This document shows, one piece after another, positions 12,151 through 22,771 of a stretch of DNA of 64,000 nucleotides; the stretch's first letter is position 1, and each line of letters begins with the position of its first letter. Source of the DNA: Taiwanofungus camphoratus. Its lineage: Eukaryota > Basidiomycota > Agaricomycetes > Polyporales > Taiwanofungaceae. The notes under the pieces are model-generated. The model searched no databases and was not told the origin of the DNA. It saw only the letters and a list, made by a program, of their open reading frames with translations. The stretch spans positions 1,178,001 through 1,242,000 of the forward strand of contig CP021231.1 of NCBI GenBank assembly GCA_003999685.1. Direction: 5' to 3'. Made by a program: the position numbers and the translations under genes.

Positions 12151-12461
12151 GACATCGATTTGTAGAAGGATGTGTGTGTTTAGAGGAGAAGATGTTCAGC
12201 TATAGGAACGAAACGCGCGTCTAGATGACGCGTCGCGTGGAAAGGGAATGGTTGGAGACCGGAGACCAAGACTCGGAGACCACAGGCCGAATTTGGGTGG
12301 CAGACCGCCGGGACCCAGGGATCCGTGCCTAGGCGTGACTGGGCATGATGACGTCGCGCGGACGTGTCTGAAGCAGCGCAGCCTCAGGTTTATACTTGAC
12401 ATCCATCTTACGACTTGTCTTCACTTCAATTTCTTCCTATACTTGCGCATAAAAATCAAAG
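12151..12461. promoter_or_regulatory. Divergent promoter between UBP6 and the BAP31-family gene
   Basis: A 311-base gap separates the two start codons, so it must hold both 5' leaders and promoters. It contains three copies of GGAGACC at 12254, 12261 and 12275, and a GACGCGTC palindrome at 12227-12234. The core ACGCGT of that palindrome resembles the MluI cell-cycle box known from yeasts. No TATA box is evident. Functional meaning is inference only. Confidence 0.5.
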
Positions 12462-13310
12462 ATGACGGTTTAGTATGTTCATTTTATTGTTATCGGTCTT
12501 CTTATCAACGGTGCTCTAATCTTGTATAGTTATACCCTCACATTCATGCTGCTCGCCGCTGAGATGGCGACCTTTTGTATCCTGGTGGCCCCTTTACCAT
12601 ACGGGTTCCGCAAGCGGCTCTTCCGTTTCCTCTCAGAAAGTCCTATCGTCGCCAAGGTCGCCTACGGTATCAAGATCGCCTTCATGTACGTGTGGCGCCC
12701 TTTATATAGAGCCATGCTGACTTCGCGCTTTGTGTAATAGATTTGTGGGCATATTGTTTGTGGACGCTGTACAGCGAATGTGGCGCGTGACTGCAGAGGC
12801 AGACGTCGCAAGGAGTGGTGGAACGCAAGATGTAAGGGCGGAGACTAACTTTGCTGCCCGCAAATTCTAGTAAGTGCCGAGCAGCATCCCGTTTTGCTCG
12901 AATGTGAATTGAAGTCCGAATTTTACAGTTCGCAACGCAATACCTATCTGACCGGGTTCTGCCTCTTCCTCTCTCTCGTCCTGACCCGCACCTTTTATAT
13001 CCTCCTCGACCTCATTCACACGCAAGAAGAATATGCTAAGCTGAAACAGGAAACCGCCAAGTCATCCCGCAGCCAGATCGCGTCGGTAGACCAGACGAAG
13101 CTGGTCGAAGAGCTCCAGAAGAAGCTTGATGCGAGCGTGAAAGAATACGGTTAGTGTTATACGTATCTCTTTGCATGCCCTGTACTGAGACGCGTCCGCG
13201 GGATAGGCATTTTGAAGAAACAGGCAAACCAGAACGCGGCTGAGTATGACAGACTCGCATCCGAACTGAACGCGAAGACAGGAGCAGTGTCCGACAAAAA
13301 GGCAGATTAG
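12462..13310 (+). CDS. BAP31/Yet-family ER membrane protein
   Basis: Homologue of B-cell receptor-associated protein 31 (yeast Yet1/Yet3), an ER membrane cargo-sorting or chaperone protein. It has three membrane segments: YTLTFMLLAAEMATFCILVA, the segment FVGILFVDAVQRMW, and LTGFCLFLSLVLTRTFYILL. The family signature YGFRKRLFRFL follows the first segment. A C-terminal charged coiled coil (KLVEELQKKLDASVKEYG, then KKQANQNAAEYDRLASEL) ends AVSDKKAD. The first exon is only MTV plus two bases (12462-12472), followed by a 55-nt intron; further introns lie near 12683-12740, 12870-12928 and 13149-13206. The C-terminal KKAD is not a canonical KKXX ER-retrieval signal but is close to one. Divergently transcribed from UBP6. 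Confidence 0.95.
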
Positions 13311-13601
13311 GGCGTGGGGTCAAAGCGGTCACAGGGCCTGCCAACAATTGATGACAGGGTAAATGTAGTATCTACATGCACGGTTGTTGCTAATTTCTTG
13401 AAATGAATGAGGTGTGATTGACCTGAAAATCCAAATGACCATTCGTCACGAGCGATTAAGCGTAGTAAACATAGTGAGCAGTGCACGATGGTCAGCCACA
13501 GAACGATTCAAGGCGATCTTACCTAGCGAGCCGTGCACCAGAAGAGTGGATTTTCAACTTTAATTACTGTTCACCCCAAAAAATCATCCGCTGCCCGAGG
13601 G

Positions 13602-13679
13602 CAGGTCTCGCTGCAGTGCGTCCAAAGGTCACGCACAGGTCTCGCTGCGGCGGATTAAGAGGCACGCGCAGGTCTCGCT
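13602..13679. repeat. Three spaced copies of an 11-mer, period 33-34
   Basis: CAGGTCTCGCT occurs exactly at 13602, 13636 and 13669. Copies 2 and 3 share a longer 17-base core with one mismatch, CACGC(A/G)CAGGTCTCGCT. Spacing of 34 and 33 suggests a decayed tandem array. No function assigned. Confidence 0.75.
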
Positions 13680-13765
13680 ACCAAGGGTGGTGTGGTAGGT
13701 TACGGCATCGTCGGAACAATGCGAACTGGCCCGACTACCAGCCTGAGCTTACTCGTCGTAGTCGG

Positions 13766-13791
13766 TTAAGACTTGCCGTAACAAGTCTTAA
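13766..13791. repeat. Perfect 10-bp inverted repeat
   Basis: TTAAGACTTG and its exact complement are separated by the 6-base loop CCGTAA. It lies 29 bases beyond the 3' end of the - strand tRNA-Thr. One such perfect repeat per window is near chance expectation, so its role is open. Confidence 0.6.
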
Positions 13792-13819
13792 AGATGATAC
13801 GGATATCGAGTGCCAGATT

Positions 13820-13916
13820 TTCCCATTAGCCGACTCGAACGACTGACCTCGTCATGAAACCTCTTCACACTTGAATAGGTACTAGTGACGCGCTCTACCA
13901 ACTGAGCTAAACGGGA
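13820..13916 (-). tRNA. tRNA-Thr (anticodon AGU), intron-containing
   Basis: Read on the - strand it folds as a full cloverleaf. The acceptor stem is TCCCGTT with AATGGGA (one G-U pair), followed by discriminator A. The D arm is GCTC-AGTTGGTA-GAGC (a canonical A box). The anticodon stem is CGTCA with TGACG, the loop CTAGTA gives anticodon AGT, and the T arm is AGTCG-TTCGAGT-CGGCT (B box). A 24-nt intron interrupts the loop after nucleotide 37, the standard eukaryotic site. Mature length is 73. No run of four or more T follows the 3' end within 35 bases; the first is only TTT, so the Pol III stop is unusual or further away. Confidence 0.93.
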
Positions 13917-16168
13917 ATCTCCAATTATACATCGGTGGCAATACATATCGTCTCGCTCTGCTATGTCAATGACTTGCTGGTGCTCAGCCATTCATCATAC
14001 AAACGGCCATCAAGGGTGGCTTGCATGTCCGCCAGACCTCATGGGATTGGATAAGTGTATTGTGGAGAGGAGGGGGATTTCCAAGTATGTGTCTCAGATT
14101 ACTTTTCCACTCAGAAAAGTAATCTAGAGACACATCATCAGGAAAAGTCACTCCGGCACATACTGATACAGTGGGCAGATACACGGGGACGTACCGGCGC
14201 CGATTGGGAGGGTTTAAACATGGTCTGCTAGCTATCAGCCTGATCTTCGCTTTTATGCTTTCCGCCTCAGTAACTGCGGCGCTTACACAGGACGCCATCG
14301 CCATGAATGTTCGAGTGGGAATCGTACAATAATGCACTGAATCAGTATGGCAGTGTCAATGTTGCATCTCCATCAACGCGAGCAGCCTGACTACGAGTAC
14401 AATTACCCAGTAGCACTAGTAATCATTACTCATTCGCCCGGAATGATGTACAGCCTGATAATACGTACGGAGACAAGAGCAATCAAAAAGTACATGATCG
14501 TGCACAAAGGAACCCACATAAAAGTTGCACGTAATACTACTAGCACAACAACCTTGTTTTTGCTTCTCAACATAAGATCAGTCTCAACAACCATTAGCGA
14601 CATCCTGATGTGTGCCCACAGTCTCATCCATCGATACCGATATTCGGGCTGCCTGAAGGGATGTGCCAAGAGGAAAACAGCTCCTGACGAAGAGATCGCA
14701 GACGTAATTAGACTAATATCTGAACGGTCACCGGCCCTATCGAGTATTGGATGTGCGGCATCATCGGCATTTAGGAGCATTAGAGCGGTTGACGGAACTT
14801 TGTCAACATCAGCGAGTTCAATATCTGCAATCTTGCCTAGCCTTTTGTTCCGGGTGAGGCGAAATGAAAACCGTCTGATGGCAATGAGTCACTGACTGAT
14901 TCTGACGAGTTCACCGAGGACTGAGATAGTCCCACCTCTTCCGGTAGAAACATACCATTCGTGCTTCTCCGCAGGTGTGTATCACCAAGAATTTCGGTTG
15001 GATAGGTATGATGGGATGATTGAGAACAGCGGCGGAATTGATAATAAGGGATGAAGCCACTGCCTCCAGCATTCAGGTGGAGGAAAGGTTTCCATTGACA
15101 TCTCATGAGTCGTTGCATCAAAATTTGCCATCGGAGTCTGCGTGTGCGCATATTGGAGTTCAGCATTCAGAGTAGGGCAAACCGAGTGGATATGGGCGTT
15201 CCGAAGACGCGAGCGAAGCGCCATCAACACGAGCAAGATCACCACAGTTCTATTCCAAAATGCATTAGCTTCGGTAATATCTTCTGTTTTGATACTTGCC
15301 TCGCAGTAAGCCATCCAAACGGTGTTCGTACCAGTATGCTGCGGCATTACTCCACGTAGAAACAGACCAGTTTCGGTCCCAGTCCCTCGACGGAATCAGC
15401 AGCAGGTGGTACAGTTGATCTCGGGGTCTGTATCGTGGGGCGAAGGTTGAAGCGGTCCGTAAGAATTCAAAACACGGCTTTTGACAAAAGACCTGTTAGG
15501 GCAGCACGCCTAGGACCGGCTATTATTTTCTAAAAATGTTACACATGCTTCCACCCGAATTCTGTTCCGACAAGGGATAGAGTCTGCTGTACGTCGGCGT
15601 GAAGGTCATTCGGCGGCAAAAACATAGTTGAAGGAAAGGTCAACGCATACAAGTCGATTGAATGACGATACTGGTGCAAATTTTTATGCGTCCGGTAGGA
15701 GGTCCATCGCAGCTGCAAGACAAAAAGGTGATGAAGTGCTCAACAGCCTAGGCCTTCGAAAGGAGAGATGGCCAGTGCTATTAATCAGTAAAAGGGCAGA
15801 GTGTGATTGCTCTTCAGGTGTTGTCCCAGAAGATGTAGAGTGCACCCTGATCAAGAACACAGACATTGGTACATTCCTATCGCACGACGCTCTGTCCCTA
15901 GAAAAATTCATTATCAGAGTAATAATCAAATTGAGACTACAGCGCTGACTAGACTGATACTAGGGCATTCAGAACAAAAAATGTCAGACACCTAGTAAGA
16001 CCAGGGGAAGTCGAAGAATCCTCCTGGTTGAATTGATGCCTTGCACAGTTAATCTTCCCCGCATTAGTAACTCTGACATCCATTGTAAATCGGACGCAGA
16101 GCAGTTGTCGGGGCTAAAACGGGAAACTGAACATTGTTATCCCTCTGAGTTGAGATAATCCCTAGCCT
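13917..16168. other. Unresolved ORF block, no assignable gene
   Basis: About 2.25 kb with several - strand frames (13984-14337, 14430-14780, 14837-15166, 14982-15347) and a + frame (15628-15948). The 14430-14780 frame encodes a hydrophobic, membrane-like segment (NKVVVLVVLRATFMWVPL, then IMYFLIALVSVRII). I cannot join these frames into a protein I recognise. They may be a degenerate or lineage-specific multi-exon membrane protein on -, or chance. A long hairpin at 14088-14134 lies inside. Confidence 0.4.
14088..14134. repeat. 20-bp near-perfect inverted repeat (hairpin)
   Basis: The left arm 14088-14107 (TGTGTCTCAGATTACTTTTC) and the right arm 14114-14134 are complementary throughout, apart from one extra base in the right arm. 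The loop is the six bases CACTCA. The length is far beyond chance for this window. It could be a hairpin left by an inverted duplication, a miniature element, or a structured transcript. Confidence 0.85.
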
Positions 16169-17180
16169 CTAAAACTTATTGTAGGATCCATAGAACACGA
16201 GACACAGTACACGGCCCAAGTAGAAATTGTATATGGTCACCATCCCTGTGACGCAGGTCAGCGGAGATAAACAAGGATTGTAAACACCCACCAGTCCAGC
16301 AAAGAGACGAAAATCAGCATGAGTCTCATACAGATTACCCTGAGCGCTGTTAACTTTCACCACGTCAAATCTACCCTCCTCATCATTCCAGTGGAAGATC
16401 CGCTTTATCCCCGCCCATTTACACCATTCCAAACAGCGCCAGCACGGCCTGGCGCTGCCCGTCCCGTTCTTGGTGAAGCGTGCAACATAAATGTCCGCGC
16501 CGTTCACCCTGGGATCACGACGCCGAGCATGCCATCCCTTCTCCTTACCATAGCAGCCCACATCGGGATAAGAGGCGAGCGATCGTGTACTCTCACTCCC
16601 GCTGCCATCTCCACTAGTATTACTACTACTCTCAGAGTTGTGAATCAGGCCCTGTGGTCGTCGATGCTGCGACCTTGCTGTACGCCTGCCCTTGCCCTTC
16701 GGTAAGCGAAGACCTGGGGCATGGTGACTCTGAGGCTCGTGCGGGCCCTGAAAGGCAACTCTCAGGCCCTGCGCTCCCTTTTGGGATCTGTTGGCCTTTT
16801 GTTCGATGATCTGGTGGTGTCCGATGTGTTTCCCGTGGAACCCGCCGTTCCATCCCTTGAACTTGCTTCTTGAAGGACGGTGACATGCCAGTGAGGTTGA
16901 AGATGGCATGCATTTCAGCGTGCATTGACACCGGCTGTGACATTACGGTGAGTGACGCAGTTAGTGTTTGATTTTTGGTACCTGTAACGAAGTATGTAGT
17001 AGCTACCTTGCGATGTCCATGCGTCTGCACTTCGGATCCATCATAATGCGGTCGATGATGATTGTAACCCGACGAAATGACCTTGCCGCCCTTGACCATC
17101 ACAGCACCGAGTGTGAAGCACATCGGGCTCTTCAAAGCGGCCTCAGCACACTGCGACAAGTAAAATTGGGTCTTGTTCAT
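16169..17180 (-). CDS. Cytidine/deoxycytidylate deaminase-fold protein
   Basis: Zinc-dependent deaminase-fold protein of an agaricomycete-type family with a long linker inside the domain. Start ATG 17180 gives MNKTQFYLSQCAEAAL, then FTLGAVMVKGGKVISSGYN and, after an intron, the zinc motif MHAEMHAIFN (His plus catalytic Glu). About 130 residues of basic, Ser-rich linker follow. Next come ADIYVARFTKNGTGSARPCW and the second zinc motif PCWRCLEWC, then IFHWNDEEGRFDVVKV. The first intron (72 nt, with a CTAAC branch site) is a multiple of three and stop-free, so retention would stay in frame. The two zinc motifs lie in different frames; a 52-nt intron with a weak GTTCAA donor just after SPSFKKQ would join them, otherwise there is a frameshift. 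The C-terminus is either read through to 16169 or spliced to end sooner. The substrate is unknown. Confidence 0.82.
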
Positions 17181-17649
17181 GGTGGATCGTACGTTCGGTG
17201 GATTCTGATATCGTAGCAATCAGAAAGTTTTCATCTAGCTATCTGAAGACAGTTTTTATGACATATGCACTCACTTAAAGGATTAGTTTGGTGATTGATG
17301 GATGGATGATGTTGATTGTAGTACCGAAATACGAGCAAGGAGAATTTGTATCGTCAAATAGAGAAGGACTGGAAAGTCTTGAACTGCTTGCCAGAAACAG
17401 TTCGCAAAAACGTGATCGCTGTGTCACTCATCACATGCCTCACATGCAATAGGTCACAAGCTTCAAGCTTCGCATGCTGTAGAACATGTTAACAAAAGTA
17501 TATACTTTATATTGCCATTGGAAGGTGAAAACAACAAGTAATTATAACCAAGCTACGTATGAGGGGGCCGCAGACGCGAAGGAACAGTGGCGCCAACACT
17601 GCGGAAACGCCACTAGCTGCAATCAGATTCCTTGAACAAAGATACGAGC
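17181..17649. other. Intergenic region
   Basis: About 470 bases between the Cho2 3' end and the deaminase start, both on -. The deaminase promoter should lie here. Nothing else recognised. Confidence 0.5.
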
Positions 17650-20600
17650 CTAATCCGATAGAAGCTCCCTAGAAAGTAGTACTCTGTTCGTCAATGCGCT
17701 CAAGTTCGCATCGGCAACGATGACCTCTGGAGTAAGCTCCACGCCGAAAGCTTGTTTGATCGCCACGGAAATACGTTTGGCTTGCCTTTCCGACCAGAAG
17801 CGGAAATCATCAGGATCGCGCCCATCATCTTTTCTGAGCGAGGCGCCCTCATCTCCGTCAGGCCTGCATGACATGGGGATCAAGGAAGGATCCGAGTCAA
17901 GACAGAGGGGAACTATGTGCATGAGGCACGATCGAACGGACCCGAAATCCATACTCCTTGGCTTTTCCACTGCGTACCATGAGGCGCACGGAAGATGTCT
18001 AATTCAATTCCTGGGCCTGAGAGAAAATAGAAAGACAGCGCACCGTAGACTTCACAGGGGCCGTCCAAGCTCATCACGTTATACTTGCCATCGTGGTGGT
18101 ACCGGATCTTCCAACATGCACGCGTTACTCCTTCCACACTCATGTGAAAATAAATTACGTCCACGTACCTCATAACGACCTGCCTGCCACGGTAATGTCC
18201 CTCTCTCGAACACGACCTCACCTTCCTCTTGCTCATGACCCGGTTGGTTCGGCCTGTTCAAGCTCAGCGGAATATCACCATCCCATTCCTCGTCATGTAC
18301 CGGGACCCACATGCCCAAAGATGATGTTTTCGTTACCAGGTTAGACTGATTGGCTCCGGTCTAACGACTCCCTTTTAGCCGCAATGGGAAGGTAAGACGA
18401 CCAGCTAGTTCTCACCCTGTAGATGCCTATCCAATCTCTGCGCGAATGATGCAGGGGTGCTCGCCACTTCACTGTGATGGGCTCTCCAAGATGGTAACGT
18501 AATGAGCCATTAGAGCTCGGAACAATTGAGATCTTGTATTTCTTGGTGTCATATGAAGACAGATCGTTCGCCACGCGACTTTGTGGAAATGTGTACGGTT
18601 CTTTAATGATTTCCTTCAAACGGACAATGAGTTACTTACGAGATGACCAATCTCTCTCTCGACTGCTGCAGAAGAATTTTTGTATCTTGAACAACCTCCG
18701 AAATCTTCGGTCGCGCTGTACGGAAAAGGTCATTGAGTCTTTGAGACAACACGAAGAGTAGTAGGAAATATCTGACACTTTGCCAAGAATTCCTCCATGA
18801 CTTCCGCAGTTTCTTCGTATACCTTATCGAAAGTACCCTTGACTTCTCTGGCGACTCTCCTAATCTCCGGGGCATGACGTCCAGCGCGCGATTCCAGGAG
18901 ACGCGCGTTCTTGTTAGCAACTTTCTTAATGACTTTGACAAAGCCCGCATCATTACGCAACGATTCGCCGTACAATTTACGCATGTGTGGACTGTGTGAA
19001 AGGCTAATCAGCTTGATCCACGGTTCCCCATCAGTTTGACATACTTCTCAACCTTACTCAAGAACCACCATTGTGACAAATGCCGAATGACAGCGAGAGC
19101 GAAGACTAATTTGCTGCCACTGATTAAAGCAAGGCCGAAGAATGCCGCTCCACTCATGACCTCGGGATTGTTTAAGTAACTACGGCACAGAAGTGAGCAC
19201 GAGTTGAGCAATTGCGGGAGAAGACAAACCGGTATATCCCAGTATACTCGAGATGAGCGGGGAAGTCTTCCATGAAGAAGTCACCAAAAAACCACCCTAT
19301 GAGAAATGATCAGTACGGCAAAGTGGCGGAGATAGGGCAATATGTAAGCACCGAACAGTCCAAGTACCTCATAGGACTCTAGTGTCGCCCAAATATGAAA
19401 ACCTATGAGAATCTGGATCGCATATCAGAAACAATGAATGGATTCACGGGCGGAACTACCACCCACGGTTCCCAAAGTATGCCGCAGGAGTTCATTTCCA
19501 ACAGTCCACTCTTGAGGCGTAGTGTAAGTCTTCCATACGAGACATATGAATGAAACTGAAACGTAAGTCTATCTTAATGCAAGAATAGATCCGATGAAAA
19601 CATTGATATACCATAGGTCATGCACATGCTTAGATTATATATCGACTTCCAATTTGCGAAGGCTTCATAGATTGCGCCTTTGCCGTGGTCATTTTGCGGG
19701 TAATGATAGTGTTTCAGGTAATGGCGCACGAGAAACCTCTTCTCAGATTGCGCGCGCAAGAGAAGCCCAAGCCCGAAAGAGTGGAACAGACACCATGCCA
19801 GCGCATGTACGAAATGCATAACTAGTGTACCACGATGTGACAACGGGGGCATAAGGGAGGTCGCAAGGGGATACAGGATGATCAAGACTAGTTTGAAGTC
19901 AGAGGCTCTAGTTACCACATTAATGTCAGACAAAGCTTCTAACGTGAGAACGTTGGACATACCGCAGCAGATCGATATTGTGCAAGAGGATGGTGTCTTT
20001 CCTGAAATATCTGTTGAGTAGATCGTGCTGTGATAGTAGTGGAGATCCACTACGTCTCGGTACCTCCTCGCTGCCTGCTGAAGTCGAAGTAAAAACACGG
20101 GTAGACCTGCGCTTAGCCGTACGATTGACAGCACTAGTCTCAAACTCGGTCTCTGTCTCCGTCTCTGTCAATAACTCGTCCGTTTCGGTGGCACTCTCGC
20201 CCTCAGTCGCTGAAGGCGTCGCCAAGTCCACGGAAGCGATGGAAGTTGTCGAGGATTGCCGGGAATGAGATCCCGAAGAAGGACCTGCCTTGTGTCGAGT
20301 AGCTGAGAGAACAGGGGAGCGCTGGGCAAGAGGCTTGCGTTGCCCGTATGTCCGCTCAATATCTATAAGGGCACGCAAATCGGTGAGCGGTGAATCTTGT
20401 GAATCAAAGTAGACTCTTACGGGGATTCTCGAAGAATAATAAAAAGCCGAATTGGGCAGCATGCGCCGCCAGACTAACAAATAGGACGAGATAACTGCCA
20501 ATGATAAGTGACAAACCATAGTATCCAGCGTAGCCTACAATACGATAAGTAATTGAGTAACCAATGCAGACGAGGGACTTACCGACAGAATACATGGGAT

Positions 20601-21630
20601 GTGGCGCCAACTCGAAGACACCATCGAATACTAGAGCCCCACGTTGGAAGAACACATCACCCCAGTACCAGCCATAGTCTTTTACAACATTGTGGGCTTC
20701 AGTCTTGACCCACAGATTGAAAGCAATCAATGCTATCCCCCCAATCCACCTGATAGCTTGTATTTCAGGATGCTAGTCTCGTGAGTTACTAGAGTTCGCA
20801 CCTCATAATATGTACGGTAGTTGAAAGACCCTCTGGAATGCGGAAGCACGTGAACGCAAACATGCAATACGCTGTGAAATCGCTGATGAAGTGCAGAGCA
20901 GTGTCAAGTGACCATCTCAAATAAACACAGAAGTACAACTGACTTAAGTAGAATGATATCTACTGCCTGACGAAATAGCAGCCATGTATTGTACTCCAAA
21001 GGCAATTCCTAACAATCGGCTCCGTCGTCAGAATGGTCGTGTGACAAGTATGTCAATGGATGACGGACATCAAAGGAATAGTCACTGCCCATCTTTCCCG
21101 CTAGTTGTTTCCTGATCCAGTTTCTCACCGCAGGCCTGCGCCTTTCGTCGAGCCATCCTAGCTTCTGGACTTCTCTTACTATCCATTTCCTTTTGCTCTG
21201 TTTGGTCAAGACCCAGCCCAGACCCAGGTTATATGCAGCTCGCCAGAAAGTGAAATACAGCAGGAAGAAGACCTTGGAAATCGACAGTGGAAGCACAAAG
21301 AAGAGCACTATTTGGGATCCAAGTAATCCTAAGTTGAGTAAGTCTAAGTGCGACTTCGGATATGCAGGATGAAACAAAGCCGTTAACACATCATGGGTCG
21401 TGGGCACGCGGAAGACTGGATAGAGAATAGAAAGGGATATAAGCACGGTCGTGAGCGATTGATGAGCATTGAAAGACGCTACCTTCCCCGCCAGGTGTTT
21501 TACCCCATACGACCTCTTCATGTTTTCGTACAGATGAATCATCAACATTCTCAAAATTCGTTGTCTCGTTCACTTTCAAAGCGTGCTGACGCCTCTGGCG
21601 CAGAGAACCCTGCAGTTCTGCTGGCACCAT
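17650..21630 (-). CDS. CHO2: Phosphatidylethanolamine N-methyltransferase Cho2
   Basis: ER membrane enzyme doing the first S-adenosylmethionine-dependent methylation of phosphatidylethanolamine on the way to phosphatidylcholine. The N-terminus SLRQRR... VWGKTPGG then [16 protein letters not shown] is the family's. Next come multiple membrane segments, including [20 protein letters not shown]. The first PEMT domain carries [18 protein letters not shown] and [11 protein letters not shown], followed by [16 protein letters not shown] disordered linker with a Thr-Glu repeat follows FENP. A second PEMT-like domain carries [18 protein letters not shown]. The tail has a helical block ([17 protein letters not shown]) and a beta-rich C-terminal region ([19 protein letters not shown]) of the type seen in Cho2 proteins. 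Many exons with short introns; ATG 21630 was chosen to give the usual leader. Fungal CHO2 genes are generally repressed by inositol/choline, but no such site is identified here. Confidence 0.95.
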
Positions 21631-22771
21631 AGCTACCTCGTGCGAGTCAGGATTGGTACAGCTGGAGGAGGACGCACCTGAATTTATGCGGCCACGTGCT
21701 CGCGCCAAGGCGCGTATTGTTTCAGCGCCTGCCCTAAATTCATTTCGATTAATCGCAGCAACCTCTTGTTTCTGAAATATTTTCTGCGTGCACAGACTTG
21801 CAAGATAATTGCGATGGGATGGAGCCTTCAGATGCGTAATTGTGAGTATCGGTTCCGACAGCAGATTGTATATCGTCCACTTTACCCTTATATTTACCTC
21901 CCGACTTGACTGACTACACATCAGGCTGGGAGTTGCTAATGAAGGGGATATCAAGTTTCTAGAGGCATTAATTTCGGCCACTCCTTGCATCAACAACAAT
22001 GGACTGACCTTACGAGGTGCCCCACATTATGTTCCCTGTCATGTCTTTACTTTTTATGTAGACTGGAATGATCATGTTTACACCTCTCAGGGATAGGTGA
22101 CCACTGTTATGAAGTGTATTATCTCAGCTACGGGGGCATCAGTGATGCTTGGGTGGCAAAGTGTACAGATTCACGGAGGCGTATCAGTTTATCGTCGATG
22201 TCCACTCAGCGACAGCTGGTTGTACTTTTGTCAATGGCGTACGAGTGTAACATACACGCTCCTCGTGCCCATGGTCCAGTTGGACGTGCGAGTCACTGTG
22301 AGTGCCCCCCTGGCACTTTAACATATCTTGCTGATACACAGCGGAGGGTCATCATAAATGTGATAACTGAGATTGCAGTCTGCGCTCCTCGCGGGAACCT
22401 CGTGCTTTATATACATGATTTTCTCAGGTCATACAAGGCATAAGTGATTGTTATAACGCTGTACGTCACCGGACAGCACGTGTACTTAGGTATACCCAGT
22501 TGATTCGATAATGAGATATCATTGGCTTCACTGGTATTCTACTAGCATTGCGCTTGTAGTATGTAGCACACGAAGTACAATCTCCAAAAATGTCCGTGTA
22601 TAATCCATCGAATGAAGGATCACTCGAGAATGTTTGACATTGTACATCAATAATCTAGTCAATGAGCTCGGGTCAAGTGTGAGTTTTATTTTTGGTGTGG
22701 GCCAGGTGTGAGTTTTCATAAACAAGCCTTGCACATGCGTCTGATCAGCAGCGATCTGCCCTGACTCGGAC
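21631..22771. other. Divergent intergenic region, CHO2 / SET5-like
   Basis: About 1.1 kb between two divergently transcribed genes, so both promoters are here. Frames at 22097-22443 (+) have no domain and overlap each other; I take them as chance. Confidence 0.5.

Larger units (their letters stand above)
13311..13819. other. Intergenic region with short repeats
   Basis: Follows the BAP31-family gene and precedes the tRNA-Thr. Besides the 11-mer repeat array and the 13766-13791 hairpin (listed separately) I see no gene. The + frame 13481-13846 overlaps the repeats and has no domain. Confidence 0.5.

Noticed and set aside
14430-14780. Hydrophobic - strand frame considered as a member of the agaricomycete 7-TM DUF6533/DUF6534 groups
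   Set aside because: The motif order of those families is not present and neighbouring frames could not be joined. Kept only as an unresolved block.
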